A stretch of 64,000 bases of DNA from Sulfitobacter sp. F26204 (GTDB taxonomy: Bacteria; Pseudomonadota; Alphaproteobacteria; Rhodobacterales; Rhodobacteraceae), in contig NZ_JAPMLQ010000003.1 of the NCBI RefSeq assembly GCF_026410305.1, positions 124,001-188,000 on the forward strand, in the 5' to 3' direction. Made by a program: the position numbers and the translations under genes. How positions within the stretch are numbered: position 1 is the stretch's first letter; each line of letters begins with the position of its first letter. Below are positions 7,875 to 16,921 of this stretch, in pieces. The notes beneath the pieces were generated by a model. That model searched no databases. It was not told the DNA's origin and saw only the letters and a program-made list of their open reading frames with translations.

Positions 7875-9407
7875 TTACCCCACCGACCCTTCCAGCGAAA
7901 TCGCCACAAGTGCCTGCGCTTCCATAGCAAATTCCATCGGCAGTGCTTGCAGCACATCTTTGCAGAACCCGTTCACGACCAAGGCAACCGCCTCTTCCTC
8001 GTCCATTCCGCGTGATCGGCAATAGAACATCTGGTCATCGTCGACCTTGGAGGTTGTCGCCTCATGTTCAACCCGCGAAGAGTTGTTCTTCACCTCGATA
8101 TAAGGCACTGTATGCGCCCCGCATTTGTCCCCGATCAACAAGCTGTCACACTGGGTATAGTTACGCGATTCCTTTGCCTTGGGGTGCATCGACACCAGAC
8201 CCCGATAGGTATTCTGTGCCTTGCCGGCGCTGATCCCCTTGGACACGATGCGCGATCTGGTGCGCTTGCCCAGATGGATCATCTTGGTGCCCGTATCTGC
8301 CTGTTGCATGTTGTTGGCGATGGCGATGGAATAGAATTCGCCCTGGCTGTCGTCGCCGCGCAGAATACAGCTTGGGTATTTCCAAGTGACAGCCGAGCCG
8401 GTCTCGACCTGCGTCCACATCACCTTGGCTCGGTCGCCCCGGCAATCCGCGCGTTTGGTCACAAAGTTATAGATGCCGCCCTTGCCGTTTTCATCACCGG
8501 GATACCAGTTCTGTACGGTGGAATATTTCACCTCTGCATCTTCTTCGATGATAATCTCGACCACTGCTGCATGCAGCTGTGATTCATCACGCTGCGGTGC
8601 GGTACAACCTTCAAGGTAGGACACATAGGATCCCTTGTCCGCAATGATCAACGTACGTTCGAACTGACCGGTGTTTTCGGCATTGATACGGAAATAGGTG
8701 GAAAGCTCCATCGGGCAACGAACGCCCGGCGGCACGTAAACAAACGACCCGTCAGAGAATACGGCCGAGTTCAGCGTGGCATAGAAATTGTCAGAGACCG
8801 GTACAACAGTCCCCAGATATTTCTTCACCAACTCGGGATGCTCGCGGATCGCCTCGGAGATCGAACAAAAGATCACTCCTGCTTTCTTCAGCTCCGCCTG
8901 AAAGGTAGTGCCCACAGAGACTGAATCAAATACCGCATCCACGGCCACCTGGCGTGGTGCATCGCTCATCTCTTCCGCCCCCTCGACACCTGCCAGGATC
9001 GCTTGTTCTTTCAAAGGGATTCCCAGCTTCTTGTAGGTTTCCAATAGCTTGGGATCGACATCATCCAATGATTTCGGCTTGTCGATCATGCTTTTTGGGC
9101 GGGCGTAGTAATATTGGTCCTGAAAATCGATTTCAGGGTAATCCACCATGGCCCAATCGGGCTCCGTCTTGGTCAGCCACCGCTCATAGGCTGCAAGGCG
9201 CCAGTCCAGCATCCAAGCAGGCTCACCGTTTTTTTCGGAAATCAACCGCACGATGTCAGTGGTCAGACCCTTCGGCGCATATTCCATTTCAATATCGGTG
9301 GACCAGCCATGTTTATAGGCCCCGCCCACTTCGCGCACGGCATCCACGGTTTCCTGATCGACGCCATCCTTGACGCCCTCATTCTGTGTCACGATCATAT
9401 CTTCCAA
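7875..9407 (-). CDS. sufB: Fe-S cluster assembly protein SufB
   Basis: 510 residues. The scaffold subunit of SufBC2D that accepts persulfide sulfur and holds the nascent cluster. Seen: the N-terminal [14 protein letters not shown] block, [18 protein letters not shown] near residue 225, a cysteine in [18 protein letters not shown] near 268, and the C-terminal [22 protein letters not shown] block. The start is uncertain: TTG at 9407 has a good purine-rich site (AAAGGAACGAG) upstream, while the ATG three codons later (9398) has a badly spaced one. Following genes are contiguous; the IscS-like gene lies 27 nt upstream. Confidence 0.96.
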   Translation of the reverse strand: MEDMIVTQNEGVKDGVDQETVDAVREVGGAYKHGWSTDIEMEYAPKGLTTDIVRLISEKNGEPAWMLDWRLAAYERWLTKTEPDWAMVDYPEIDFQDQYYYARPKSMIDKPKSLDDVDPKLLETYKKLGIPLKEQAILAGVEGAEEMSDAPRQVAVDAVFDSVSVGTTFQAELKKAGVIFCSISEAIREHPELVKKYLGTVVPVSDNFYATLNSAVFSDGSFVYVPPGVRCPMELSTYFRINAENTGQFERTLIIADKGSYVSYLEGCTAPQRDESQLHAAVVEIIIEEDAEVKYSTVQNWYPGDENGKGGIYNFVTKRADCRGDRAKVMWTQVETGSAVTWKYPSCILRGDDSQGEFYSIAIANNMQQADTGTKMIHLGKRTRSRIVSKGISAGKAQNTYRGLVSMHPKAKESRNYTQCDSLLIGDKCGAHTVPYIEVKNNSSRVEHEATTSKVDDDQMFYCRSRGMDEEEAVALVVNGFCKDVLQALPMEFAMEAQALVAISLEGSVG

Positions 9408-9434
9408 GATCTCGTTCCTTTTCTCGTGAACCGC

Positions 9435-10601
9435 TCAGGCAGCCCTTTGTGCGTGTTTCTCTCGTTTTGCAAGCCAGGTTTCGGCAAAACGCAAAACGTC
9501 GGTTCTTGTTGTCTCCAGCCCCAGAGACACCCTTATGGCGCTTGCGGCTTCAGCCTCGTTAAATCCCATCGCCAGCAAGACAGTGCTGGCTTTGACCTTG
9601 CCGCTGGAACAGGCGGAACCTGCGGAAATGGCAAAGCCGGCAAGATCCATTTGCATCACCTGTGTCTCGCCTTTCCAACCCTGCGCGATGATACAGGAGG
9701 TATTGGGCAAGCGCGGCACGTCTTTCCCGACAAAAATAGTCTTCTTTTCAGAAGTCGCAAGGGTATTTTCTAGAATGTTTCTAAGTTCCGCCACTTCTTC
9801 CCAGCGACCGGTTGCCACATCCTGTGCAGCGGCCTGTGCCGCCGCGCCAAATCCGGCAATGCCGATGGTGTTTTCCGTGCCCGAACGACGGTTCATTTCC
9901 TGACCACCGCCGCGCAGCAACGGCGTGGGATCCTCTGAGGTGAAATTGATAAAGGCCCCGATCCCCTTTGGGCCACCCATCTTGTGGGCTGACAAGATGC
10001 CGTAGGATGGCTTTTTCTCCGCAAAGACGATGGGTGCTTTTCCTGCGATCTGTGTCAAATCACTGACAATGCCGTATCCTTGGCTTCCAATCCGCAAAGT
10101 TTCACCAATGCCGTTCCCCGGGACCTTGCCATCTTCCGGTCGAATCCCGGTTTCGCTGTTGGCCGCGGAAATTGCGATCAGTGCGGCCTGTGCCCCCTGC
10201 GGCGCATCCAGGCGGGTCAACCAATCCATGAGGGGCGTCGCGCCGTTCAGGTTCAGTCGGCCATTGGTATCAGTAAGGGACGGAATCTCATCTTCGCTCC
10301 AGGCCGTGAAACAATCATGTTCTGTCGGAAGGGCCACAAACCGCCCGCCATGACGGCCCTTCTGTGCCACGGCCAGTGACGCCGCCTCCGTTGCACTGCT
10401 GGTAAAAATCACCTGCGCGGGCAAACAACCGACCAATGTCGCAACTTGAAGCCGCGCCTTTTCGACCAGCATCCTGGCCGCCCGCCCTTCGGCATGCACG
10501 GACGACGGGTTGCCCACCACATCCATCGCAGCCGACATGGCAGCGCGTGCTTCGCTGCGCAATGGTGTGGTTGCGTTATGATCCAGATACACTCTTTGCA
10601 T
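9435..10601 (-). CDS. IscS/NifS-like cysteine desulfurase
   Basis: 388 residues. A group I PLP-dependent cysteine desulfurase. Seen: VYLDHNATTPLR at the N-terminus, the PLP lysine in LSAHKMGGPKG, and the mobile-loop cysteine C331 in AGSACSSGK. In Rhodobacterales a gene of this type usually sits between iscR and sufB, as here, so the operon encodes two desulfurases of different groups. The start codon (ATG 10601-10599) directly follows a dispersed intergenic repeat, so its ribosome site is contributed by repeat sequence (GGCCAAAAAGAG). It could equally be called nifS- or iscS-like. Confidence 0.92.
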   Translation of the reverse strand: MQRVYLDHNATTPLRSEARAAMSAAMDVVGNPSSVHAEGRAARMLVEKARLQVATLVGCLPAQVIFTSSATEAASLAVAQKGRHGGRFVALPTEHDCFTAWSEDEIPSLTDTNGRLNLNGATPLMDWLTRLDAPQGAQAALIAISAANSETGIRPEDGKVPGNGIGETLRIGSQGYGIVSDLTQIAGKAPIVFAEKKPSYGILSAHKMGGPKGIGAFINFTSEDPTPLLRGGGQEMNRRSGTENTIGIAGFGAAAQAAAQDVATGRWEEVAELRNILENTLATSEKKTIFVGKDVPRLPNTSCIIAQGWKGETQVMQMDLAGFAISAGSACSSGKVKASTVLLAMGFNEAEAASAIRVSLGLETTRTDVLRFAETWLAKREKHAQRAA

Positions 10602-10648
10602 CTCTTTTTGGCCTTATATCCCGCGGAGGTTTGGAGGCAGAGCCTCCA
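10602..10648 (-). repeat. Dispersed intergenic repeat, copy A
   Basis: Read on the minus strand: a hairpin GGAG-GCTCTGC-CTCC, then CCGCGGGATAT, then AAGGCCAAAAAGAG, ending exactly at the ATG of the IscS-like gene. It shares the hairpin plus CGCGG-TAT/GGCCAAAAAGA layout with copies at 16490, 27819 and 48779. Unlike the other three copies it sits inside an operon, between iscR and the desulfurase gene. Confidence 0.7.
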
Positions 10649-10685
10649 TCAAACAAATGGAATCGCGCAAAGCGCGCCCTTCGAC

Positions 10686-11147
10686 CTACCCTTCATCCAC
10701 AACATCAAACAGGTTTGGAACCGCAGGACAGGGGGCGAGTTCATTCTCGATCACATCTGACAGGCGGGTCTGGTGCAGAAAAACATAGACATGGGCGCTC
10801 AACCCTTCCCACAGGCGGTTGGTCAGCGACTGCGCCCGGCTCCCCGATGCACCGCCTGACGCTCCTGCCCCCTTGTGCATCGCATCCACTGTTTCATCGA
10901 CCGCTGAAAGAATATCGACAACCCGGATTTCCGAGGCAGGACGTGATAGCCGATAGCCGCCGCCGGGCCCACGAACAGAGGAAACCAGATTGGCGCGGCG
11001 CAATTTTACGAACAATTGTTCAAGATAGGGCAAGGAAATGGACTGTCGCGTTGCAATATCGCCCAATGAGACCAGGCCCAGGCCCGGTTGCAGTGCAATG
11101 TCGGCCAAAGCAACCATCGCATAACGGCCTTTGGTAGAGAGCTTCAT
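10686..11147 (-). CDS. iscR: Rrf2-family transcriptional regulator IscR (single-cysteine type)
   Basis: 153 residues from the ATG at 11147 (MKLSTKGRYAMVALADIA). An open frame ten residues longer has no typical N-terminus. An Rrf2 winged helix: helix-turn-helix at about 27-50 (VSLGDIATRQSISLPYLEQL), then the wing RGPGGGYRLSRP. The usual three-cysteine cluster motif (C92/C98/C104 in E. coli) is absent; the only cysteine is C140, in ELAPCPAV near the C-terminus. Single-cysteine IscR proteins with atypical cluster ligation are established for Rhodobacter. It is first in the suf operon and presumably represses it. Confidence 0.93.
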   Translation of the reverse strand: MKLSTKGRYAMVALADIALQPGLGLVSLGDIATRQSISLPYLEQLFVKLRRANLVSSVRGPGGGYRLSRPASEIRVVDILSAVDETVDAMHKGAGASGGASGSRAQSLTNRLWEGLSAHVYVFLHQTRLSDVIENELAPCPAVPNLFDVVDEG

Positions 11148-11239
11148 GACCTGTCCCCTGATTATGCCTGCGTTCATTGACGCGGGGCCTCGTTGCGCCT
11201 AAACGAAAACTCCGGCCTGTGTTGCAATAGGGCCAAAGA

Positions 11240-11256
11240 ATTAGAACCGTTCTAAA
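11240..11256. promoter_or_regulatory. Irr-type iron control element upstream of iscR
   Basis: A perfect dyad TTAGAAC-C-GTTCTAA at 11241-11255, flanked to give ATTAGAA-N3-TTCTAAA, matching the alphaproteobacterial iron control element (TTAGAA-N3-TTCTAA core) bound by Irr. It lies 94-108 bp upstream of the iscR start. On the minus strand a TTGACG hexamer lies just upstream of it, so the element may cover the -10 region of the iscR-suf promoter. It could also influence the divergent hydrolase gene at 11328. Confidence 0.65.
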
Positions 11257-11327
11257 GTAGTCGAGCGAAGTCGTCAACTATTCACGTCCCCTCGCGCCCT
11301 ACCTTGGACCACCAGACAGGAAATCTC

Positions 11328-11981
11328 ATGCCAGAGGTCATTTTCCCCGGACCAGAAGGCCGCCTCGAAGGCCGCTACCACCCGCAAAAAGAACGTGACG
11401 CACCCATCGCGATCATCTTGCATCCGCATCCACAATTCGGCGGGACGATGAATCACAAGGTCGTCTACAATATGCACTATGCTTTCTATAACATGGGGTT
11501 CACCGTGTTGCGGTTTAACTTCCGTGGCGTGGGACGCTCCCAGGGTGAATATGATCAGGGCATCGGTGAGCTTTCTGATGCGGCCTCTGCCCTTGATTAC
11601 CTCCAGTCGATGAACAACAATTCAAAACACTGCTGGGTCGCCGGATTTTCATTCGGTGCCTGGATCGGTATGCAACTGCTGATGCGCCGCCCAGAGATTA
11701 CCGGATTTATTTCAGTGTCACCTCCGGCGAACATGTATGATTTCAGCTTTCTTGCTCCTTGCCCGGCATCCGGTTTGATGATCAACGGCACAGCAGACCG
11801 CGTGGCACCGCCCGCCGATACTGTGAGCCTTGTCAACAAACTGCACGAACAGAAAGGGATCACGATCACCCATCAGGAAGTCGAAGGTGCAGGCCACTTC
11901 TTTGAAGACCCCTACATGGATACCCTGATCGGATCGACGACGGAATATGTCAAACGTCGCCTGACAGAGACCTCGCGCTGA
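11328..11981 (+). CDS. Alpha/beta hydrolase (dienelactone hydrolase-like)
   Basis: 217 residues from the ATG at 11328 (MPEVIFPGPEGR), eight codons inside a longer open frame. Alpha/beta-hydrolase fold: AIILHPHPQFGGTMNHKVV near residues 28-46 (oxyanion-hole strand), LRFNFRGVGRSQGEYD near 65-80, the nucleophile serine in GFSFGAWIG near 113, NGTADRVAPP (acid loop) and GAGHFFE (catalytic histidine). The family is widespread and its substrate unknown. It is the first gene of a plus-strand trio, overlapping the next start by one base. Confidence 0.8.
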   Translation: MPEVIFPGPEGRLEGRYHPQKERDAPIAIILHPHPQFGGTMNHKVVYNMHYAFYNMGFTVLRFNFRGVGRSQGEYDQGIGELSDAASALDYLQSMNNNSKHCWVAGFSFGAWIGMQLLMRRPEITGFISVSPPANMYDFSFLAPCPASGLMINGTADRVAPPADTVSLVNKLHEQKGITITHQEVEGAGHFFEDPYMDTLIGSTTEYVKRRLTETSR

Positions 11982-12223
11982 TGGTTGATCAAGTCGTTAC
12001 TGAAATGGCCAATAAACTGGCCGAAGAATGTCTTGCCGTACAGTCAGAGATCGGAGAGGATCGGCTGTTCATGAAGGTTGGTGAGGTGCTGGGGGCCTCG
12101 TCCCAGACATTGGAAGAAGCCTTCCTGACGGCTGTGCGTACCCGTATGGCGAATGACCAGGGCCGCAAGTTTCTGGCCAAAACGCTGGCTGACCATCGCG
12201 CAAGGTCTGGTGAAGGTGACTGA
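11981..12223 (+). CDS. Small conserved-looking protein of unknown function
   Basis: 80 residues, predicted largely helical with no signal peptide, membrane segment or cysteine cluster (one Cys near residue 17). It starts at the ATG overlapping the hydrolase stop (TGATG) and ends 1 nt before the HD-domain gene, so it is coupled on both sides. I do not recognise the family. The position suggests it is translated together with the HD phosphohydrolase. Confidence 0.65.
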   Translation: MVDQVVTEMANKLAEECLAVQSEIGEDRLFMKVGEVLGASSQTLEEAFLTAVRTRMANDQGRKFLAKTLADHRARSGEGD

Positions 12224-12224
12224 C

Positions 12225-12815
12225 ATGCCACTGTCGCGGCTGGACAGACAGATCGCGTTTCTGGTTGAGGCGGACAAACTCAAGAACACGATACGTGCCA
12301 CTGAACTATGCGATAATTCGCGCTACGAAAATTCCGCCGAACACTCTTGGCACCTGACGCTTTATGCGCTTGTCCTGGCGGATCAGGCTGGGCCTGACGT
12401 TGATCTCCCATTGGTGATCAAGATGTTGATCCTGCATGATCTTGTTGAAATTGATGCCGGTGATAACCCCATATTTGGCGACTTGGATCACACAGCGATC
12501 GAAGAACAGGAAAAGAGAGCTGCTGATCGGATTTTTGGCCTGTTGCCGGATGATCTGCGCGACAGTTTTCGCGCCATTTGGGATGAATTCGAAGCAGCGC
12601 ACACACCCTCTGCCCAGTTTGCCAAATCCTTGGATCGATTCCAGCCACCGATACAGAATTTACAGTCTGGTGGCGGTAGCTGGGTCGATTTCGAGGTTAC
12701 GGAACAGCAAATTCAAGAACGTGTCGGCAGCAAGATCGCCCGCGGTGCGCCCGCACTATGGGAATATGCCAGAACGCGGATCGCCGAATTTTTCGCAGCA
12801 AACGCCGGAAAATAA
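12225..12815 (+). CDS. HD-domain phosphohydrolase (YfbR/HDDC2-like)
   Basis: 196 residues from the ATG at 12225 (MPLSRLDRQIAFLVEADKL); a longer in-frame extension overlaps the preceding gene and is rejected. HD metal site: R-x-E-N-S-A-E-H-S-W-H near residues 30-38, LILHDLVEIDAGD near 66-78, and a later Asp in KSLDRFQP. The layout resembles 5'-nucleotidase YfbR and HDDC2 family proteins, which dephosphorylate deoxynucleoside monophosphates. The exact substrate is not determined. Confidence 0.82.
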   Translation: MPLSRLDRQIAFLVEADKLKNTIRATELCDNSRYENSAEHSWHLTLYALVLADQAGPDVDLPLVIKMLILHDLVEIDAGDNPIFGDLDHTAIEEQEKRAADRIFGLLPDDLRDSFRAIWDEFEAAHTPSAQFAKSLDRFQPPIQNLQSGGGSWVDFEVTEQQIQERVGSKIARGAPALWEYARTRIAEFFAANAGK

Positions 12816-12908
12816 GCAAAATCAGGTTCAGGTTGTACCGGTTCATTTCCCTTTGGTGCCAGATAGGATAGACGGATTTCAACTGTCCACGCACCGAAGG
12901 AAACCACC

Positions 12909-14123
12909 ATGACCAAGATCAAGGTAGCCAACCCTGTTGTCGAACTCGACGGCGATGAAATGACCCGGATCATCTGGGATTTTATCAAGAAAAAGCTGAT
13001 CTTGCCCTATCTCGACATTGATTTGAAATATTATGACCTGGGCATTCAGGCGCGTGACGACACAGACGACCAGATTACGATTGATTCAGCCGAAGCGATC
13101 AAGAAATACGGTGTCGGCGTGAAATGCGCGACCATTACCCCCGATGAAGCACGGGTCGAGGAATTTGGCCTCAAGAAAATGTGGCGCTCTCCCAATGGTA
13201 CGATCCGCAACATCCTGGGCGGTGTGATTTTCCGCGAACCTATCATTTGCAAAAACGTCCCGCGTCTTGTTCCGGGCTGGACACAACCGATTGTCGTGGG
13301 ACGTCATGCTTTTGGCGATCAGTATCGTGCCACTGATTTCAAATTCCCCGGTGCCGGAAAGTTGACGATAAAATTCGTCGGGGAAGACGGTACCGAGATC
13401 GAACATGAGGTCTTTGACGCCCCCGATTCCGGTGTCGTCATGGCGATGTATAACTTAGATAAATCCATCATCGACTTTGCGCGCGCTTCAATGAACTATG
13501 GGCTCGTCAAAGGCTGGCCTGTATATTTATCAACCAAAAATACCATCTTGAAGCAATATGACGGGCGATTTCTTGAACTTTTTCAACACATCTACGAAAC
13601 GGAGTTTGAAGATCGATTCAAGGAGGCTGGCATCACCTACCAGCACCGACTGATCGACGACATGGTGGCCTGTGCCATGAAATGGAATGGGGGCTATGTC
13701 TGGGCCTGTAAAAATTATGATGGCGATGTTCAGTCAGATACAGTTGCCCAGGGTTTCGGGTCGCTTGGGTTGATGACGTCGGTTCTGATGACGCCGGATG
13801 GCAAGACTGTCGAAGCCGAAGCCGCCCACGGTACTGTGACGCGCCATTACCGCCAGCACCAGAAAGGCGACGAAACTTCGACCAACTCGATTGCTTCCAT
13901 CTATGCCTGGACAGGGGCGCTGAAACATCGGGGCAAGCTGGATGAAAATGCAGCGCTGACCGGTTTTGCCGAGACCCTGGAGAAAGTTGTCGTGGATACC
14001 GTTGAAAGTGGTCATATGACCAAGGATCTCGCCTTGTTGGTCGGGCCTGACCAAAGCTGGCTGACGACGATAGGTTTCCTGGAAAAGGTCGATGAAAACC
14101 TGAACAAGGCTCTCAAGGGCTAA
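12909..14123 (+). CDS. icd: NADP-dependent isocitrate dehydrogenase
   Basis: 404 residues. TCA-cycle enzyme converting isocitrate to 2-oxoglutarate with NADP. Seen: [16 protein letters not shown] at the N-terminus, typical of the homodimeric, eukaryote-like class; [12 protein letters not shown] (substrate-binding serine and arginine) near 95; [14 protein letters not shown]; the metal-binding [13 protein letters not shown] near 250; and [16 protein letters not shown] near 308, which recognises NADP. Preceded by a good site (AAGGAAACCACC). It stands alone, with a hairpin following. Confidence 0.96.
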   Translation: MTKIKVANPVVELDGDEMTRIIWDFIKKKLILPYLDIDLKYYDLGIQARDDTDDQITIDSAEAIKKYGVGVKCATITPDEARVEEFGLKKMWRSPNGTIRNILGGVIFREPIICKNVPRLVPGWTQPIVVGRHAFGDQYRATDFKFPGAGKLTIKFVGEDGTEIEHEVFDAPDSGVVMAMYNLDKSIIDFARASMNYGLVKGWPVYLSTKNTILKQYDGRFLELFQHIYETEFEDRFKEAGITYQHRLIDDMVACAMKWNGGYVWACKNYDGDVQSDTVAQGFGSLGLMTSVLMTPDGKTVEAEAAHGTVTRHYRQHQKGDETSTNSIASIYAWTGALKHRGKLDENAALTGFAETLEKVVVDTVESGHMTKDLALLVGPDQSWLTTIGFLEKVDENLNKALKG

Positions 14124-14142
14124 CCCTGTCACGATTCCACAT

Positions 14143-14166
14143 AGGGGCACTTTCGGGTGTCCCTTT
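14143..14166 (+). terminator. Hairpin downstream of icd, probable terminator
   Basis: Stem AGGGGCAC (14143-14150) pairs with GTGTCCCT (14157-14164) with one G-T pair and loop TTTCGG. It starts 20 nt after the icd stop. The T-run is weak (CCCTTTC). Confidence 0.5.
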
Positions 14167-14252
14167 CAAACCAGAGTTTTCAAGCCCGGATTGCCGTGAT
14201 CAACTTGATCCTGCCAGCCTCTGATTGACCAATCACCACGAAAGGACGCCCA

Positions 14253-14588
14253 ATGCCCGCTCATTATTACTGGCTGTTCTTTGCCATTCTTACGGAAACA
14301 CTGGGCACCACCGCATTGCAAGCCTCACAACAGTTCACGCGGTTCTGGCCCGCGCTTGCGGTCGTTGTCTTCTATGGCCTGTCCTTTTACTGCATGTCTT
14401 TTGCGCTCAGATCGATGCCCGTTGGGATCGTCTACGCCATATGGTCCGGCCTTGGTATTGTGCTGATTGCTGGCATCGGTTTTGTGCTGTTCGGTCAAAA
14501 GCTGGATCTTGCCGCCATGTTTGGATTGACGCTGATCATCGCTGGAATCCTGATAATTCACCTGTTTTCCAGCTCAAGCACACATTAA
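14253..14588 (+). CDS. EmrE-type small multidrug resistance transporter
   Basis: 111 residues with four transmembrane helices (about 4-22, 33-52, 58-80 and 86-105). The proton/drug-binding glutamate is present in FAILTETLGTTALQAS near residue 14, and the signature GIVYAIWSGLGIVLI near 57-71 and FGQKLD near 79 match EmrE rather than the guanidinium-exporting Gdx class. It would exchange protons for cationic drugs or polyamine-like compounds across the inner membrane. No guanidine riboswitch is visible upstream. typA follows in the same direction after 71 nt. Confidence 0.9.
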   Translation: MPAHYYWLFFAILTETLGTTALQASQQFTRFWPALAVVVFYGLSFYCMSFALRSMPVGIVYAIWSGLGIVLIAGIGFVLFGQKLDLAAMFGLTLIIAGILIIHLFSSSSTH

Positions 14589-14659
14589 CCGTCTTTTTAT
14601 CTGGTCTTTGCTGCGCCTGCACGGTATGCGCGGCCAACTCCCTGAACAAGGCTGATCCT

Positions 14660-16477
14660 ATGGAACTGCGCAACATCGCAATTATCGCTCACGTCGACCA
14701 CGGCAAAACAACGCTGGTGGACGAACTGCTCAAACAATCCGGCACCTACCGTGAAAATCAGGCGACCACCGAACGCGCCATGGACAGTAACGATCTGGAA
14801 CGCGAACGCGGCATCACGATTTTTGCCAAACCAACCTCTGTTGAATGGAAAGGCACACGCATCAATATCGTGGACACCCCTGGCCACGCCGACTTTGGTG
14901 GCGAAGTGGAGCGCATCCTTTCGATGGTGGACGGGGTTGTATTGCTGGTGGACGCCGCCGAAGGACCGATGCCACAAACCAAATTTGTGACATCCAAAGC
15001 CTTGAAGCTTGGTTTGAAACCTATCGTGGTGATCAACAAGGTCGACAAGCCCGACGGCGAACCCGATCGTGCCCTTGATGAATGCTTTGACCTGTTTGCC
15101 AACCTTGACGCAACAGATGAACAGCTTGATTTCCCGACGATGTACGCTTCGGGTCGCGCAGGATGGGCCGATCATACGCTGGATGGCAAGCGCGACGGTC
15201 TGGAGGATCTGTTCCAGTTGATCCTTGATCACGTCCCTGCCCCGGCGCAGGTTGCCCACAAGGACAAGCCCTTTACCATGCTGGCCACAACTCTGGGCGG
15301 CGATCCCTTTCTGGGTCGTTTGCTGACCGGTCGCGTTGAAACAGGTACATTGAAAGCGGGTCAGACGATCAAGGCCATGTCGCGCGATGGTACGTTGATA
15401 GAGAACTTCCGCTGTACCAAGATCCTGGCCTTCCGCGGCCTGGAGCAGACTGCCATCGATGTTGCCGAAGCGGGTGACATTGTATCAATCGCAGGTATGA
15501 CCAAGGCGACTGTTGCCGATACATTGGCGGATCAATCAGTCTCCGAAGCAATTCCGGCACAGCCGATCGACCCGCCAACCATTACCGTGACTTTTGGCAT
15601 CAACGATTCTCCATTGGCTGGTCGTGATGGCAAGAAAGTACAGTCTCGCGTGATCCGCGAACGTCTGCACAAGGAAGCTGAATCCAATGTGGCCATCAAA
15701 ATCAGCGATACGCCCGGTGGTGACGCCTTTGAAGTTGCCGGTCGCGGCGAACTTCAAATGGGTGTTCTGATCGAAAACATGCGCCGCGAAGGCTTTGAAC
15801 TGTCGATCTCACGCCCGCAGGTTCTGTTTCAGGAGATTGACGGTGTACGTCATGAACCGATCGAAGAAGCCACGATTGACGTGGATGACGAATATTCCGG
15901 TGCGGTGATCGAAAAAATCACCGGTGTACGCAAGGGTGAGCTGGTTGAGATGAAACCAGCCGGCGCAGGCAAGACCCGAATCATCGCGCATGTGCCGTCA
16001 CGCGGCCTGATCGGCTATCACGGTGAATTCCTGACCGATACGCGTGGTACTGGCGTGATCAACCGCGTGTTCCATTCCTGGGCACCGCACAAGGGCCCTA
16101 TTCCAGGACGCCGCGCAGGCGTGTTGATTTCGATGGAGAACGGCACCTCGGTCGCCTTTGCCCTGTGGAACCTTGAAGAGCGCGGCAAGATGATGATCGG
16201 TGCACAGGCGGACGTCTATACCGGTATGATCATTGGCGAACATTCCCGGGAAAACGATCTTGAAGTGAACCCGTTGAAGGGGAAGAAGCTCACCAACGTG
16301 CGTGCCTCCGGCACGGATGAAGCGGTGCGTTTGACCACACCGAAAATCTTGTCGCTGGAAGAGGCGATTGCCTATATCGATGATGACGAATTGGTTGAGG
16401 TTACGCCCAATGCGATCCGCCTGCGCAAGCGCTATCTGGATCCGCATGAACGCAAGCGGATGGCGAAATCCGCCTGA
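14660..16477 (+). CDS. typA: Translational GTPase TypA/BipA
   Basis: 605 residues from the ATG at 14660 ([18 protein letters not shown]). The long frame extending back to 14225 is an overlap artefact covering the SMR gene. GTPase domain: G1 AHVDHGKTT near 10-18, switch [12 protein letters not shown]3 [10 protein letters not shown]4 NKVD. It is followed by EF-Tu domain-2-like, EF-G domain III/V-like and the TypA-specific C-terminal region ([25 protein letters not shown] form). It binds ribosomes and aids 50S assembly and stress growth. Length is normal. Confidence 0.96.
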   Translation: MELRNIAIIAHVDHGKTTLVDELLKQSGTYRENQATTERAMDSNDLERERGITIFAKPTSVEWKGTRINIVDTPGHADFGGEVERILSMVDGVVLLVDAAEGPMPQTKFVTSKALKLGLKPIVVINKVDKPDGEPDRALDECFDLFANLDATDEQLDFPTMYASGRAGWADHTLDGKRDGLEDLFQLILDHVPAPAQVAHKDKPFTMLATTLGGDPFLGRLLTGRVETGTLKAGQTIKAMSRDGTLIENFRCTKILAFRGLEQTAIDVAEAGDIVSIAGMTKATVADTLADQSVSEAIPAQPIDPPTITVTFGINDSPLAGRDGKKVQSRVIRERLHKEAESNVAIKISDTPGGDAFEVAGRGELQMGVLIENMRREGFELSISRPQVLFQEIDGVRHEPIEEATIDVDDEYSGAVIEKITGVRKGELVEMKPAGAGKTRIIAHVPSRGLIGYHGEFLTDTRGTGVINRVFHSWAPHKGPIPGRRAGVLISMENGTSVAFALWNLEERGKMMIGAQADVYTGMIIGEHSRENDLEVNPLKGKKLTNVRASGTDEAVRLTTPKILSLEEAIAYIDDDELVEVTPNAIRLRKRYLDPHERKRMAKSA

Positions 16478-16489
16478 GTCTGGGATTCC

Positions 16490-16534
16490 GGGGCGCTGCC
16501 CCGGACCCCGCGGTATTTGTGGCCAAAAAGAGAA
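16490..16534 (+). repeat. Dispersed intergenic repeat, copy B
   Basis: GGGG-CGCTG-CCCC hairpin, then ACCCCGCGGTATTTGT and GGCCAAAAAGAGAAAA. It begins 13 nt after the typA stop, so this copy may act as the typA 3' end. It shares the layout of copies A, C and D. Confidence 0.75.
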
Positions 16535-16630
16535 AACGACAAGTGCCGCGGCTTTTGTCCGGTTGTGAACTCAGGCGTTACAAGGCCGCGTGTCCAGCAT
16601 CTGGAATCTAGCGAATGACGGTTGGTTGCA

Positions 16631-16918
16631 TCATTCAGAAGTTTCTATGATCATCAATTCGCGTTCCGAGGCACCGAGAGCATGCTTCAATGCTGCCTGG
16701 TATGCATCTGAATGATAACATTTTTCAGCGGTTTCAACATCGGGGAAACGCGCAACGACATTGCGTGGGCGTGCGCGACCTTCAAGTTGGACAAAGCGTC
16801 CACCCCGCGCGATGAATGCGCCGCCATGGGCGGCAATCGCCTCGGTCGCGCCGGCGGCGTATTTCTGATAGGCTTCCTCATCTGTTACCGTGACATGTGC
16901 AATCCAAAGTGCGCCCAT
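16631..16918 (-). CDS. DUF1330-family protein
   Basis: 95 residues. A small dimeric ferredoxin-like fold family of unknown activity. Seen: WIAHVTVTDEEAYQKYAAG at 5-23, GGAFIARGGRFVQLEG near 32-47, RNVVARFPDVETAEKCYHSDAYQ near 52-74 and the acidic C-terminus. Its start lies 3 nt beyond the alaS stop on the same strand, so it is the last cistron behind alaS. Confidence 0.88.
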   Translation of the reverse strand: MGALWIAHVTVTDEEAYQKYAAGATEAIAAHGGAFIARGGRFVQLEGRARPRNVVARFPDVETAEKCYHSDAYQAALKHALGASERELMIIETSE

Positions 16919-16921
16919 GAT

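Noticed and set aside
14225..14659. Extension of typA upstream across the SMR gene
   Set aside because: The SMR gene is clear in another frame and TypA has a normal start at 14660.
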